64,000 nt of DNA from Pseudohongiella sp. (GCA_030651695.1 JAUSCD010000029.1:62001-126000), one strand, 5' to 3'. Counted from the stretch's first letter, positions 27,686-37,768 are shown. Numbers and translations are program-made. Notes: generated from the letters alone by a model not told the origin.

Positions 27686-28528
27686 ATGCGATTTACCGGC
27701 ACTCGTGAATATGTTGCTACAGATGAACTTCAGATGGCGGTTAACGCCGCTATCAGTCTGCAGAAACCGCTACTGATCAAAGGCGAGCCGGGCACCGGTA
27801 AAACCATGTTGGCTGAGCAGATAGCTGACGCACTGGGCCTTGAATTGATCCAGTGGCATATCAAGTCCACTACCAGGGCACAACAGGGTTTGTATGAGTA
27901 TGATGCGGTTTCCCGGCTGCGTGATTCGCAGCTGGGTGATCCCAAGGTGCACGATATTGCCAACTACATACTCAAAGGCAAACTATGGCAGGCATTCGAG
28001 TCAGAGAAGCAGGTCGTTCTGTTGATTGATGAGATAGATAAAGCGGATATCGAATTCCCGAATGATCTTCTGCTTGAACTCGACAAGATGGAGTTCTACG
28101 TCTACGAGACGCGCAAGACTATCAAAGCAACTACCCGTCCGATTGTGATTATCACCAGCAACAATGAAAAAGAACTGCCTGATGCGTTCTTGCGGCGCTG
28201 TTTTTTCCATTTTATTAAATTCCCCGACCCATTAACCATGGAGAAAATTGTTGCAGTCCATTACCCGGATATCAAAAAGGAACTTCTGTCACAGGCGATG
28301 GATATCTTTTTTGATGTGCGCAAGGTGCCGGGTCTGAAGAAAAAGCCATCGACCTCAGAGCTTATAGACTGGCTGAAACTCTTGTTGGCGGACGATATCC
28401 CGGAAGAGGTGCTCAAGAATCAGGATTTCAAAAATGCCATACCTCCTTTATATGGCGCATTGCTCAAGAACGAACAGGACGTCCATCTGCTGGAAAAAAT
28501 AGCTTTTATGCACAGAGCAAAGCGCTGA
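27686..28528 (+). CDS. MoxR-family AAA+ ATPase
   Basis: The 280-residue ATPase has Walker A GEPGTGKTML (near residue 32), Walker B VVLLIDEIDKAD (near 110), sensor 1 IVIITSNNEKELPDAF and arginine finger RRCFF. MoxR ATPases act as chaperones that mature metalloenzymes or complexes, together with a VWA-domain partner. The next gene, four bases downstream, is such a partner. The pair resembles CoxD/CoxE, but no carbon monoxide dehydrogenase is nearby, so the client is unknown. Confidence 0.88.
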   Translation: MRFTGTREYVATDELQMAVNAAISLQKPLLIKGEPGTGKTMLAEQIADALGLELIQWHIKSTTRAQQGLYEYDAVSRLRDSQLGDPKVHDIANYILKGKLWQAFESEKQVVLLIDEIDKADIEFPNDLLLELDKMEFYVYETRKTIKATTRPIVIITSNNEKELPDAFLRRCFFHFIKFPDPLTMEKIVAVHYPDIKKELLSQAMDIFFDVRKVPGLKKKPSTSELIDWLKLLLADDIPEEVLKNQDFKNAIPPLYGALLKNEQDVHLLEKIAFMHRAKR

Positions 28529-28532
28529 CCTT

Positions 28533-29711
28533 ATGCTTATCCGTTTTTTTAATACATTGCGACATGAACGAATCCCTGTAAGCCTTGGGGAGTTGTTGAC
28601 GTTGATCGAATGTATGAAACGGAACTACGCATTTGCAGACATGGACCAGTTCTATCTGTTGGCGCGACTGTGTATGGTCAAGGACGAGAAGTACTTCGAT
28701 CGGTTCGATCGTGCCTTTTCCCGCTATTTTAAAGAGCTGAGTGTTCTCGATGATCTGTTGCGCGATGTCATCCCGGATGATTGGCTGCGTCGGCAATTTG
28801 AAGCATCACTGAGTGATGAAGAGAAAGCGCTGATAGAGTCCTTGGGCGGTCTCGATAAACTCATGGAAGAGTTTCAGAAACGTCTTGCCGAGCAGAAGGA
28901 ACGCCATGAAGGTGGTAACAAATGGATAGGTACCGGGGGAGCATCTCCTTACGGGGCGTTCGGGTTTAACCCGGAAGGCATCAGGATAGGTCAGGATGAG
29001 GGGCGCGAACGCAGTGCAGTCAAAGTCTGGGATAAGCGAGACTACCGTGATCTTGATGACACAGTTGAGTTGGGCACCCGCAATATCAAGATGGCGCTGC
29101 GCCGGTTACGCAAGTTTGCCCGCACCGGTTCTCACGAGGAGCTGGACATTGACGACACCATTTCTTCTACCGCTCGCAGGGCAGGGCTACTTGATATCAA
29201 AATGGTGCCGGAACGGCACAATTCAGTCAAAGTTCTGATTTTTTTTGATGTGGGCGGATCCATGGATCCCTATATTCAGCTCTGCGAGGAGCTGTTCTCC
29301 GCTGCTCGCTCCGAGTTCAAACATCTTGAGTATTTTTACTTTCACAACTTCGTTTATGAGTCAGTCTGGAAGAAAAGCCGGCGCAGACAGGCTGAAACTA
29401 CTTCCCTGTTTGATATTCTGAACAAGTACGGCAAAGACTACAAAGTGTTATTTGTAGGTGATGCAACCATGGCGCCCTATGAAATTACGCATGTTGGTGG
29501 CAGTATTGAACACTATAATGACGAGGCCGGAGCTGTCTGGATGCAGCGCATCACCGACCACTACGAGCACGTAGCATGGATTAATCCGGTACCCAGACAA
29601 CATTGGGAACATGGTTATTCGATTGCGGTTGTGCGGGAGCTGGTAGCTGACAGAATGTTTCCCATGTCTGTAAAAGGACTGGAAGAAGCAATGAGTCTGC
29701 TGAGCAAATAG
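28533..29711 (+). CDS. VWA-domain protein (CoxE-like), partner of the MoxR ATPase
   Basis: The 392-residue protein combines an N-terminal helical region (IRFFNTLRHERIPVSLGELL) with a C-terminal von Willebrand A domain. The metal-ion-dependent adhesion site is FFDVGGSMDPY at about residue 238, where the usual DxSxS reads DVGGS, so one ligand serine is replaced by glycine. The remaining site residues (FVGDATMAPYEI) are present. With the preceding MoxR ATPase it probably forms a remodelling chaperone. The gap between the two genes is only four bases. Confidence 0.85.
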   Translation: MLIRFFNTLRHERIPVSLGELLTLIECMKRNYAFADMDQFYLLARLCMVKDEKYFDRFDRAFSRYFKELSVLDDLLRDVIPDDWLRRQFEASLSDEEKALIESLGGLDKLMEEFQKRLAEQKERHEGGNKWIGTGGASPYGAFGFNPEGIRIGQDEGRERSAVKVWDKRDYRDLDDTVELGTRNIKMALRRLRKFARTGSHEELDIDDTISSTARRAGLLDIKMVPERHNSVKVLIFFDVGGSMDPYIQLCEELFSAARSEFKHLEYFYFHNFVYESVWKKSRRRQAETTSLFDILNKYGKDYKVLFVGDATMAPYEITHVGGSIEHYNDEAGAVWMQRITDHYEHVAWINPVPRQHWEHGYSIAVVRELVADRMFPMSVKGLEEAMSLLSK

Positions 29712-29750
29712 ATAACCACTTTGAATAATAATATGCGGGAGAGAGTGAAT

Positions 29751-31412
29751 ATGTTTGCAGCACCACCACTGTCGAAATCAGAGGATCTGAATCCTGATCA
29801 GTTTCAGAAAATAGTAGATGTCTTTGAGCACGCATTTTTACATCATGCTGACAAGCCGGCGTTCAATTGTCTCGGACACACACTGACTTATCGCGACATT
29901 GATAATTACAGTGCAAAAATGGCTGCGTGGTTTAAAACTGAAAGCGGACTCAAACCGGGGGATCGTGTCGCAATTCAGTTACCGAATCTGCTGCAATTCC
30001 CTGTTACTGTGGTTGCTGCTGCTCGTGCAGGATTGGTTATCGTCAATACCAATCCGTTATACACGACGCGCGAGATGCAGCATCAGTTTAAGGACTCGGA
30101 AGTGAAGGGAATTGTCATCCTTGAAAACTTCTGCGACAGGCTGGAAAAGGTATTGCCTGAGACTGACATCCGCTGTGTTGTTGTGACGCAACTTGCAGAT
30201 ATGCTGCCTCAGCCCAAACGACTGCTGATGAATCTGGCTGTGCGCTATATCAAGAAGATGGTACCTGCGTGGAAGATTCCACACGCGGTCAACTGGTCAA
30301 CTGTCATGAATACCCCGGCAGGTGGCGGTGAAGTGCCTGATAGCGGAACGGACGTGGCTATTTTGCTCTACACCGGTGGTACTACCGGTCTGGCAAAAGG
30401 GGCAATGCTTACGCATTCCAATCTGATCAATAACATGATGCAGTTGAGGGAAGTCTGCAAACCGCTCATCCGTGATGGCGCAGACGTCATAATTGCACCA
30501 TTGCCTCTCTACCATACGTACGCGTTTATGTTTCATTGCCTTGCAGCAGTTTATGCGGGCAATCTCAGTGTTCTTATTCCCAATCCGCGTGATCTTGACG
30601 GGCTCATCAAGACTTTGAAGGCGCTGCCGGCAATTAACGGCTTTGTTGGTATTAACACGCTGTTTCTGGCGATGTGCAGGCACAAGGATATCGGAACAGT
30701 TAATTTCAGTAATATGCGTTTCACCGGTGCGGGTGGTATGGCACTGACCATCAGTGTGGCGGAAGAATGGCAGCGCGTAACCGGTTGTCAGGTCTTTGAA
30801 GGGTACGGTCTCACTGAATGCTCTCCGGTTGTCAGTGTCAATCCGCACAATAAGGTGAAAATAGGCACAGTAGGTCCGCCCGTTCCGTCTACTGAAATCA
30901 AGGCGGTCGACGAGGAGGGCAATGACGTTGGTTTCGCAGAAAAGGGCGAGCTTTGGGTTCGTGGCCCTCAGGTCATGAAAGGGTACTGGCGTAATGCGCA
31001 AGCAACAGATGAATCCATTACAGCAGACGGCTGGTTCAAAACCGGTGACTATGCCCAGATCGATGAGGAAGGGTATATAAAAATTGTTGATCGGAAAAAA
31101 GACCTGATTATTGTTTCCGGATTTAATGTATTTCCAAGTGAAGTTGAAGAGGTTGTAAACTCGCATCCCGGCGTGGCTGAGTCTGCAGCAATTGGAGTGC
31201 CCAGCGAAAAAACCGGTGAAGCGATCAAATTGTTTATAGTTCGTCGTGATCATGTTCTGACGCTGGAACAGGTGACGGCACACTGCCGGGAAAATCTGAC
31301 TGCGTATAAAGTGCCCAAAGAAATCGTTTTTGTTGAGGATCTGCCCAAATCCAACGTTGGTAAAATTCTCCGACGTGAAATCCGCGAGCAGGAGATGAAG
31401 CAGCGTGCGTGA
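29751..31412 (+). CDS. fadD: Long-chain fatty acid-CoA ligase
   Basis: FadD activates fatty acids to acyl-CoA at the inner face of the membrane for beta-oxidation. The 553-residue protein has the adenylate-forming P-loop LLYTGGTTGLAKGAMLTH (near residue 200), the FACS region GYGLTECSPVVSVNP (near 350) and WFKTGDYAQIDEEGYIKIVDR (near 430), and the final catalytic Lys in LPKSNVGKILRR. ATG 29751 follows GGGAGAGAG; upstream in-frame starts at 29721 (TTG) and 29733 lack such a site. It overlaps hrpA by four bases. Confidence 0.93.
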   Translation: MFAAPPLSKSEDLNPDQFQKIVDVFEHAFLHHADKPAFNCLGHTLTYRDIDNYSAKMAAWFKTESGLKPGDRVAIQLPNLLQFPVTVVAAARAGLVIVNTNPLYTTREMQHQFKDSEVKGIVILENFCDRLEKVLPETDIRCVVVTQLADMLPQPKRLLMNLAVRYIKKMVPAWKIPHAVNWSTVMNTPAGGGEVPDSGTDVAILLYTGGTTGLAKGAMLTHSNLINNMMQLREVCKPLIRDGADVIIAPLPLYHTYAFMFHCLAAVYAGNLSVLIPNPRDLDGLIKTLKALPAINGFVGINTLFLAMCRHKDIGTVNFSNMRFTGAGGMALTISVAEEWQRVTGCQVFEGYGLTECSPVVSVNPHNKVKIGTVGPPVPSTEIKAVDEEGNDVGFAEKGELWVRGPQVMKGYWRNAQATDESITADGWFKTGDYAQIDEEGYIKIVDRKKDLIIVSGFNVFPSEVEEVVNSHPGVAESAAIGVPSEKTGEAIKLFIVRRDHVLTLEQVTAHCRENLTAYKVPKEIVFVEDLPKSNVGKILRREIREQEMKQRA

Positions 31413-34400
31413 GTTGGACAGTCAGTTTCATGTTAAAAGAGTTTGAGCAAAATATTCCCCTGTGCATGTTGCGTGACCAACATAACTTGCGCAGGGATCT
31501 CGCCCGTATTAAATCCGGCATTCAGCCTGTCGACGCAGCCAGGATTCAGGAACGTATAACAAGGTCCCTCGCAGAGGTTGCGACCAGACGCAAGTCTGTT
31601 CCCGCGATTGGCTATCCGGCATCGCTGCCGGTATCAGACAAGCGTATTGAGATTGCCGACGCAATTGAAAAAAACCAGATTGTTGTGATCGCGGGTGAAA
31701 CCGGCTCCGGCAAGACAACCCAGATACCCAAAATATGTCTGGATCTTGGCCTTGGGGTAAAGGGGCTGATTGGTCATACCCAGCCGCGCAGACTGGCTGC
31801 CAGAGCCGTCGCAACCCGCATCGCAGAGGAGCTTGGGCAGCCTCTGGGTCAAAGTGTCGGCTACCAGGTGCGATTTGACGACGTCAGTTCAGCGAATACG
31901 CTTGTAAAACTGATGACTGACGGAATTCTGTTAGCGGAGATTCAGCAGGACAGGTTCCTCAGTAAATATGAGGTCATCATTATTGATGAGGCGCACGAGC
32001 GCAGTCTCAATATTGATTTTCTGATGGGATATCTGAAACGGATCTGCCTGCAGCGACCAGACCTGAAAGTCATTATTACCTCAGCCACCATTGATGTCGA
32101 AAAGTTTTCTGCCCATTTTTCCAATGCACCAGTTATCAGTGTTTCGGGTAGAACCTATCCGGTAGATATCATCTACCAGGACCCCGTTGAATCTGATGCT
32201 GTTGATTCAGATGACGATCCCTTGTTGTCGGGGGTGCTGCGTGCCATCAAAACTTTAGAGGCCATCGAGCGCGAACAACGCCATTCGCCAGGTGACATTC
32301 TGGTGTTTTTAAGTGGCGAGAGAGATATCAGGGAACTGGCCCTTGCCTTACGCAAACAGTCACTCAGGCACACTGAGATACTCCCGCTGTACGCCAGACT
32401 GACTCAAAATGAGCAACAAAGAATATTTGCACCGCATACCGGCCGTCGCATTGTACTCTCCACCAATGTGGCAGAAACCTCACTGACGGTGCCTGGCATA
32501 CGTTATGTCATAGATAGCGGGTTTGCCCGAATCAGCCGTTATAGCATTCAGAGTAAAGTGCAGCGCCTGCCAATAGAGCCGATCTCGCAGGCCAGTGCAA
32601 ATCAGCGCGCCGGGCGATGTGGCCGTGTATCTAATGGTACCTGTATCCGACTGTACAGCGAGCAGGATTACTTAAGTCGGCCGCTATTCACCGATCCTGA
32701 AATTCAGCGTACAAATCTCAGCGCCGTCATACTGCAGATGCTTCAGCTCAGATTGGGTGAGATTCATCAATTTCCATTTGTTGAACCTCCTGAAATGCGC
32801 GCCATCAATGATGGTTTCAAATTGCTCGATGAGTTGGGTGCTATAACACGCGACAGGCAGTTGACCGCAAAAGGCAGGCTGATGGCGCGACTGCCAACGG
32901 ATCCGCGTCTGGCGAGAATGTTGTTAGCTGCCGGAGACAATAATTGTTTGTATGAAATGCTGATTATTGTCAGCGCTCTCAGTGTGCAAGACCCTCGTGA
33001 CACCCCTGCTGATAAAAAGCAGGCAGCCAGAGAGAAACATCAACAGTTTGCCCATGCTGACTCGGATTTCCTGTCATGGGTGCTGCTTTGGGATGTTGTT
33101 GAATCGCAGCGACAGGATTTAAGTCAAAGTCATTTCAAAAAATTCTGCCAGGAAAATTTTCTGTCATGGATGCGATTGCGCGAATGGCGTGAGACACACC
33201 GCCAACTTGCTCTGGCGTGTCAGCAACTGGGACTGAAGGTACCTCATGAACACGATATATCCAGAGACAATTATGAGGCTGTTCATCGTTCCATTCTGGC
33301 GGGCTCCCTGAATCAACTTGGTTTTAAATCAAGTGATGGTTTATACACTGGCAGCCGGGGCAGGAAATTCTCGCTGTTCCCTTCCTCTGCATTGTTTAAA
33401 AAATCGCCGCGCTGGATTGTGACGGCGGAATTGATAGAAACCAGCAAGCTGTTTGCTACAGTGGTCGCAAAAATCGAGCCGGAATGGGCCGTAGAAGTGG
33501 CTGAACATCTTGTACGACGGGAACACTTTGATGCGCACTGGGAAAAGAAGCGCGGTGAAGTGGTGGCGTACGAAAAAATAACGTTGTTTGGGCTCGTTCT
33601 GATAGAAAAGCGTACCGTATCGTTCGCCTCAGTGGATGCTGTACTGAGCCGCGAAATTTTTATACGGCAAGCCCTGGTTGAAGGCGGGCTCGCATCCCGA
33701 TTTGATTTCTTTCAACACAATGAAGCCTTGATCGCCGAAGTCCGTAAGCAGGAAGAAAAAGAAAGAAAACCGGATATCCTGGTGGGCGATGACACGTTGT
33801 ACGCATTTTATAATGACAGACTGCCCGAGAATATTACGGGGGTCGCAAGCTTGCAGCATTGGTATACACAACAACTGCGTAGCAACAAAGACATCCTGAA
33901 AATGCAGTTGCACGACATTGTAATGCGCTCGATTGATGAGTCGTCCATGCATGCGTTTCCGGATCAGACCACATTGGTCCAGAATCCTCTGCCTGTTACA
34001 TATAAATTTGAGCCGGGCTCTGATGAAGATGGCGTGAGTATCGATGTGCCGCTGAGTCTGCTGAATAACCTGAAGGCTTCAGATCTGGAGTGGGCTGTTC
34101 CCGGACTGGTGCATGATCGCTGTGTGGCTATGGTCAAAAGTCTTCCGAAGAGTCTGCGCAAACTTTTTGTACCGGTGCCCGAGTTCGTCAGTGCGGCACT
34201 TGCCCAGATCAATGTTGATCCCCGCATTACCGTTGAGAAGCCCGCTCTGTCGCAGTTGCTGAGTGATTACGCTTGGCGTCAGAAGAGGATACGCATTGAT
34301 CCTTCTCAATGGGATTATGACAGTCTCCCTCAGCACCTCCGGCCACGTGTACGGGTGCTGGACAAGAATGCCAGACAGCTAGCGATTGGCAGCGATCTGC

Positions 34401-35335
34401 AGCAACTGAAAACCGAGTTTGGTGCTCGTGCCGGTGTGCCGACGGGCAAAACACATGCCTTGGAGAAGCAGGGCCTTACAGACTGGAGCTTTGATGATCT
34501 GCCAGCGTCAGTTGAATTACATCAAGGAGTAACATTACTACGATATCCGGCGATCAGGGACGACGGGGTGTCAGTTTCGGTAGTGCTGTGTGACTCGCAG
34601 CACCGTGCCCGCCAGATCTCGCAAGACGGGATTGCCCGCCTGTTGATCCTGCGAACTACACAGCAAAAAACCTTGATCCTCAAGCTCCTGAATAACTTAA
34701 AAAAAACGCTTGGGCTTAAATTGTCAGTGCAGGGACAAGACTGGCAGGAGTATGCCTTGTTGGCGGTCTACCGGCTGTGCTTTCAGCTCGATTCCACGAT
34801 TATTTTGACTCAGGCGGAATTTGCCCGGGTACTCGACCGTTATAGATCAGATCTTGTTGAGACAGCAGAGCGTCTGTGCCGTTTACTTAGTGACGTGTAT
34901 GAGTCTGTTTACGATATTCGCAGAGCGCTGATGGCTATGTCTGCCGGAGGTTTGACCACAATCAGAAACGATATTGAGTCGCAGCTTGATTTTCTGATAG
35001 CTGCGCAGTTCCCGGCCTCGGTACCTGACAGGTGGTTGTGGGAGTATCCGAGATACATGAAAACAATCCGGTTGCGCATCGACAAAGGTCAGGCCGGTTT
35101 GGCAAAAGATCTTGAAAGCCTGGCAACAATCACTGAACTGCAGCGCGCCCATGAACAGCTAGTGCAGCTTCGCGGTGAGGTTCTGCCTGATTTCCCCTGG
35201 CTTTTGCAGGAGTTGCGAGTGTCCATGTACGCGCAGACCCTTGGTACACGGCAACCGGTATCTGCCAAGCGGCTCGCCAGAATGCTTGAGCTTGCCCGTA
35301 TGGGGGATATCCAGCAAGGCGCCAATCTGGGATAA
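31409..35335 (+). CDS. hrpA: ATP-dependent RNA helicase HrpA
   Basis: HrpA is a DEAH-box 3'-5' RNA helicase. The 1308-residue protein shows GETGSGKTTQ (motif I, near 95), TQPRRLAARAVA (Ia), DEAH (residues 192-195), ITSATID (III), STNVAETSLTVPGIRYVID (V) and QRAGRCGR (VI), then the ratchet and OB domains, and the long DUF3418 C-terminal region typical of bacterial HrpA. Length is normal. The frame can start at GTG 31409, overlapping the fadD stop (GTGA), or at ATG 31430; neither ribosome site is strong. Confidence 0.95.
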   Translation: MSWTVSFMLKEFEQNIPLCMLRDQHNLRRDLARIKSGIQPVDAARIQERITRSLAEVATRRKSVPAIGYPASLPVSDKRIEIADAIEKNQIVVIAGETGSGKTTQIPKICLDLGLGVKGLIGHTQPRRLAARAVATRIAEELGQPLGQSVGYQVRFDDVSSANTLVKLMTDGILLAEIQQDRFLSKYEVIIIDEAHERSLNIDFLMGYLKRICLQRPDLKVIITSATIDVEKFSAHFSNAPVISVSGRTYPVDIIYQDPVESDAVDSDDDPLLSGVLRAIKTLEAIEREQRHSPGDILVFLSGERDIRELALALRKQSLRHTEILPLYARLTQNEQQRIFAPHTGRRIVLSTNVAETSLTVPGIRYVIDSGFARISRYSIQSKVQRLPIEPISQASANQRAGRCGRVSNGTCIRLYSEQDYLSRPLFTDPEIQRTNLSAVILQMLQLRLGEIHQFPFVEPPEMRAINDGFKLLDELGAITRDRQLTAKGRLMARLPTDPRLARMLLAAGDNNCLYEMLIIVSALSVQDPRDTPADKKQAAREKHQQFAHADSDFLSWVLLWDVVESQRQDLSQSHFKKFCQENFLSWMRLREWRETHRQLALACQQLGLKVPHEHDISRDNYEAVHRSILAGSLNQLGFKSSDGLYTGSRGRKFSLFPSSALFKKSPRWIVTAELIETSKLFATVVAKIEPEWAVEVAEHLVRREHFDAHWEKKRGEVVAYEKITLFGLVLIEKRTVSFASVDAVLSREIFIRQALVEGGLASRFDFFQHNEALIAEVRKQEEKERKPDILVGDDTLYAFYNDRLPENITGVASLQHWYTQQLRSNKDILKMQLHDIVMRSIDESSMHAFPDQTTLVQNPLPVTYKFEPGSDEDGVSIDVPLSLLNNLKASDLEWAVPGLVHDRCVAMVKSLPKSLRKLFVPVPEFVSAALAQINVDPRITVEKPALSQLLSDYAWRQKRIRIDPSQWDYDSLPQHLRPRVRVLDKNARQLAIGSDLQQLKTEFGARAGVPTGKTHALEKQGLTDWSFDDLPASVELHQGVTLLRYPAIRDDGVSVSVVLCDSQHRARQISQDGIARLLILRTTQQKTLILKLLNNLKKTLGLKLSVQGQDWQEYALLAVYRLCFQLDSTIILTQAEFARVLDRYRSDLVETAERLCRLLSDVYESVYDIRRALMAMSAGGLTTIRNDIESQLDFLIAAQFPASVPDRWLWEYPRYMKTIRLRIDKGQAGLAKDLESLATITELQRAHEQLVQLRGEVLPDFPWLLQELRVSMYAQTLGTRQPVSAKRLARMLELARMGDIQQGANLG

Positions 35336-35396
35336 TGCGCGCCCGCTAAATGGCATTCGTTATTTCTGAATTGCATAGCTATCACTGGGGGTTAAG

Positions 35397-36119
35397 GTGC
35401 TTGGACGAGTAGTTGGTTTGAGAGCGAAACAGGTGCTTGCCGCATTGGTATTTGGCATGGTTGGTATCGAAGCGCACGCCGCAGAGTACGATCCGTGGGA
35501 ATCCCTGAACCTCAAGGTGCATCGCTTTAACGATAAGTTGGATGTGGTAATACTGCGTCCGACTGCAAATTTTTATGTTCGCGTGCTTCCGCCTGTCGCT
35601 CGTCGGGGTGTTAGCAACTTCTTCAGTAATATCAACGATGTTACTGTTCTGTTGAATAACGTTTTGCAGCTTAAACTTGTTGATGCTGCTTCAGACAGCG
35701 GTCGCATAGTGCTAAATACGACGCTGGGTCTTGGCGGTCTTGTTGACGTGGCCACGCCTGCGGGCCTCATGAAGAACAATGAGGACTTTGGTCAGACACT
35801 GGGTAAATGGGGTGTTGGACCTGGTCCGTATATGGTATTGCCACTATTTGGTCCCAGTAATCTGCGCGACACATTTGGGCTTGCGGCAGATACCTTTACA
35901 AACCCTCTGACCCATCAGGACGATGCAACGGTGCGCAATTGGGCGTTCATTGTGCAGCAACTTGATCGCAGAGTGGCAGCCTTGGCCGTCGACTCCATGA
36001 TGATGGGCGACCCTTACATATTTACCCGTGAAGCGTATCTGCAACAGCGTCAGTATCTGGTAACAGACGGGGAAATTCAGGACCAGTGGGATGATGATGA
36101 CTGGGGCGCCTGGGATTGA
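35397..36119 (+). CDS. mlaA: MlaA/VacJ-family outer-membrane lipid-asymmetry protein, without visible lipobox
   Basis: MlaA removes mislocalised phospholipids from the outer leaflet of the outer membrane. The 240-residue protein matches over its length: YDPWESLNLKVHRFND, then RRGVSNFFSNINDVTVLLNN, SGRIVLNTTLGLGGLVDVA and DFGQTLGKWGVGPGPYMVLPLFGPSN. The N-terminus is a signal peptide ending EAHA-AEYD, which looks like a signal peptidase I site; no lipobox cysteine is present, unlike E. coli MlaA. The start is GTG 35397 after GGGGGTTAAGG. No mlaBCDEF genes are nearby. Confidence 0.88.
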   Translation: MLGRVVGLRAKQVLAALVFGMVGIEAHAAEYDPWESLNLKVHRFNDKLDVVILRPTANFYVRVLPPVARRGVSNFFSNINDVTVLLNNVLQLKLVDAASDSGRIVLNTTLGLGGLVDVATPAGLMKNNEDFGQTLGKWGVGPGPYMVLPLFGPSNLRDTFGLAADTFTNPLTHQDDATVRNWAFIVQQLDRRVAALAVDSMMMGDPYIFTREAYLQQRQYLVTDGEIQDQWDDDDWGAWD

Positions 36120-36120
36120 T

Positions 36121-36579
36121 TCAGAGTGTGTCGCGAACTTTGAGTTTTAATTTGATGAAATCGCCGTGTGATACGTAAATGAGATCCGCCGTTTTTCTGA
36201 TCAGTTGCTCTTCATACTTGTCCAGATGCTGATCAGCCAGAGCGAGGCGCCACATGTTTTCTATCAATACAAGTTTGTCTTCATATTGGTAGGATTCGTT
36301 GATCAGACTGGTAAATTCATACAGCGATACAGCCTGCTTTGCTTCTTCTTCCGCCAGTTGAATAATATTATCAAGTTCCTCTGTGTTCAAATTGAAACTG
36401 TCCATCAGTATAGATTTGAACACAGCGATTTCCCGCTCATCGATATGCCTGTCTGTTGTTAATAATTCAAACATTAGTGCCGCGCTGGCGAGTCTTAGCC
36501 TATGTTCGCGTGTGCCTGGTGTTTCTGCAGCGCCCGCACAAAGTTGTGTATCGAAAAAACGTCTGATGCTGTTAATCAC
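36121..36579 (-). CDS. TerB-like helical protein
   Basis: The 152-residue protein has the TerB (tellurite-resistance/DjlA-like) fold pattern: two helical repeats with acidic pairs, MFELLTTDRHIDEREIAVFKS (residues 36-56) and LALADQHLDKYEEQLIRKTADL (residues 111-132). Stand-alone TerB-like proteins of this type are common in proteobacteria and of unknown function; tellurite resistance should not be assumed. It is convergent with mlaA, one base apart. Confidence 0.8.
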   Translation of the reverse strand: MINSIRRFFDTQLCAGAAETPGTREHRLRLASAALMFELLTTDRHIDEREIAVFKSILMDSFNLNTEELDNIIQLAEEEAKQAVSLYEFTSLINESYQYEDKLVLIENMWRLALADQHLDKYEEQLIRKTADLIYVSHGDFIKLKLKVRDTL

Positions 36580-36629
36580 TCTGATTCTCCACTCAATAAC
36601 AGCGCTGTCGGCGCTCTTTTATTCTGTAG

Positions 36630-37658
36630 TCAGCGGCCTTCGGCCAGCGCACAAGCGTCTTCCAGTACACTGATGCCGGCATCTTTTTTCCAGGCATTTT
36701 CGCTAAGATGGCGTCTGAAAAGTCGTCCTCCGGGTTGCCCTTTATAAAGACCGAGTATATGGCGGGTCATGTGTTGCAATGCGCTACCGGCTTCAAGTTG
36801 TGCGCGCACATAGGGTAAAAATGCTGTCATAACATCGGCGCGGGAGTTGCATTTATTGGGTGTATCAAACAGAAGTTGATCTACCTGAGCCAGGATAAAT
36901 GGGTTGTGATAAATCTCACGGCCCAGCATCACTCCATCAAACGTTTTCAACAGTTTTTCGGCTTCATCAAGCGAGCTGATGCCGCCGTTAATCACCATGC
37001 ATGCATCACTGAATCTTTCTTTCATGCGTGCTACGCGATCATAATTCAAAGGAGGAATGTCGCGGTTTTCTTTTGGGCTAAGTCCGGCAAGCAGCGCAAT
37101 TCTTGCATGTATTATAAATATCCGGCATCCCGCATCGTAAATTGTCTGTATAAAATCCGCCAGAAATTCATCGGAATCGTTGTCGTCGATGCCGATACGC
37201 GACTTGACTGTAACTGGCAGATCACAGGCAGCTTGCATAGACCTTACGCAGTCGGCAACCAGAGATGGCTCTGCCATCAGACAGGCGCCAAAGCGTCCGG
37301 ACTGCACCCGATCACTCGGGCAGCCTATATTCAGGTTAATTTCGTTGTAACCCCATTGCTGGGCCATTTCTGCGCATCTTGCCAGTGCGCTGGCATCGCT
37401 GCCACCCAACTGCAGCGCAATCGGCTGTTCGGCAGGATCATGACTGAGATGACGGGCAGCGTCGCCGTGAATGAGCGCGCCAGTGGTGATCATTTCTGTA
37501 TAGAGCCTGGCATGTGTGCTCATCAGGCGCAGAAAGTAGCGTTCATGCCGGTCCGTCCAATCGAGCATGGGAGCCACGCAGAATCGGTGTGATCTGCTTT
37601 CGGGAGCGGGTAGCTGATTTGAATGTGGCGTGGATGCCGTATTAACAGAAAGAATCAA
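36630..37658 (-). CDS. dusA: tRNA dihydrouridine synthase A
   Basis: DusA is an FMN enzyme reducing uridines 20 and 20a in tRNA D-loops. The 342-residue protein has FCVAPMLDWTDRHERYFLR near residue 26, the active-site cysteine in NEINLNIGCPSDRVQSGRFGACLM (Cys in GCPS and GACL), VKSRIGIDD, and INGGISSLDEA with GVMLGREIYHNPF. These are DusA rather than DusB/C features (tail KGQPGGRLFRR). It is divergent from gltX. Confidence 0.93.
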   Translation of the reverse strand: MILSVNTASTPHSNQLPAPESRSHRFCVAPMLDWTDRHERYFLRLMSTHARLYTEMITTGALIHGDAARHLSHDPAEQPIALQLGGSDASALARCAEMAQQWGYNEINLNIGCPSDRVQSGRFGACLMAEPSLVADCVRSMQAACDLPVTVKSRIGIDDNDSDEFLADFIQTIYDAGCRIFIIHARIALLAGLSPKENRDIPPLNYDRVARMKERFSDACMVINGGISSLDEAEKLLKTFDGVMLGREIYHNPFILAQVDQLLFDTPNKCNSRADVMTAFLPYVRAQLEAGSALQHMTRHILGLYKGQPGGRLFRRHLSENAWKKDAGISVLEDACALAEGR

Positions 37659-37762
37659 TGTATCACCTTTGGGTTAAAGCTCTGATGCGACCCGATGTGT
37701 CGTCAGCGCAGCGTGATTATAACAAACCGCTGCATTACATGGAGCAATCTGCAGCCATCACG

Positions 37763-37768
37763 TATAAT
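37763..37768 (+). promoter_or_regulatory. -10 box upstream of gltX
   Basis: A perfect TATAAT lies 46 bases before the gltX start codon, in the dusA/gltX divergent region. No good -35 hexamer is present at 16-18 bp. Confidence 0.35.

Noticed and set aside
30297-31283. 328-codon frame opposite fadD
   Set aside because: It is fully antisense to a conserved gene and its translation shows no domain.
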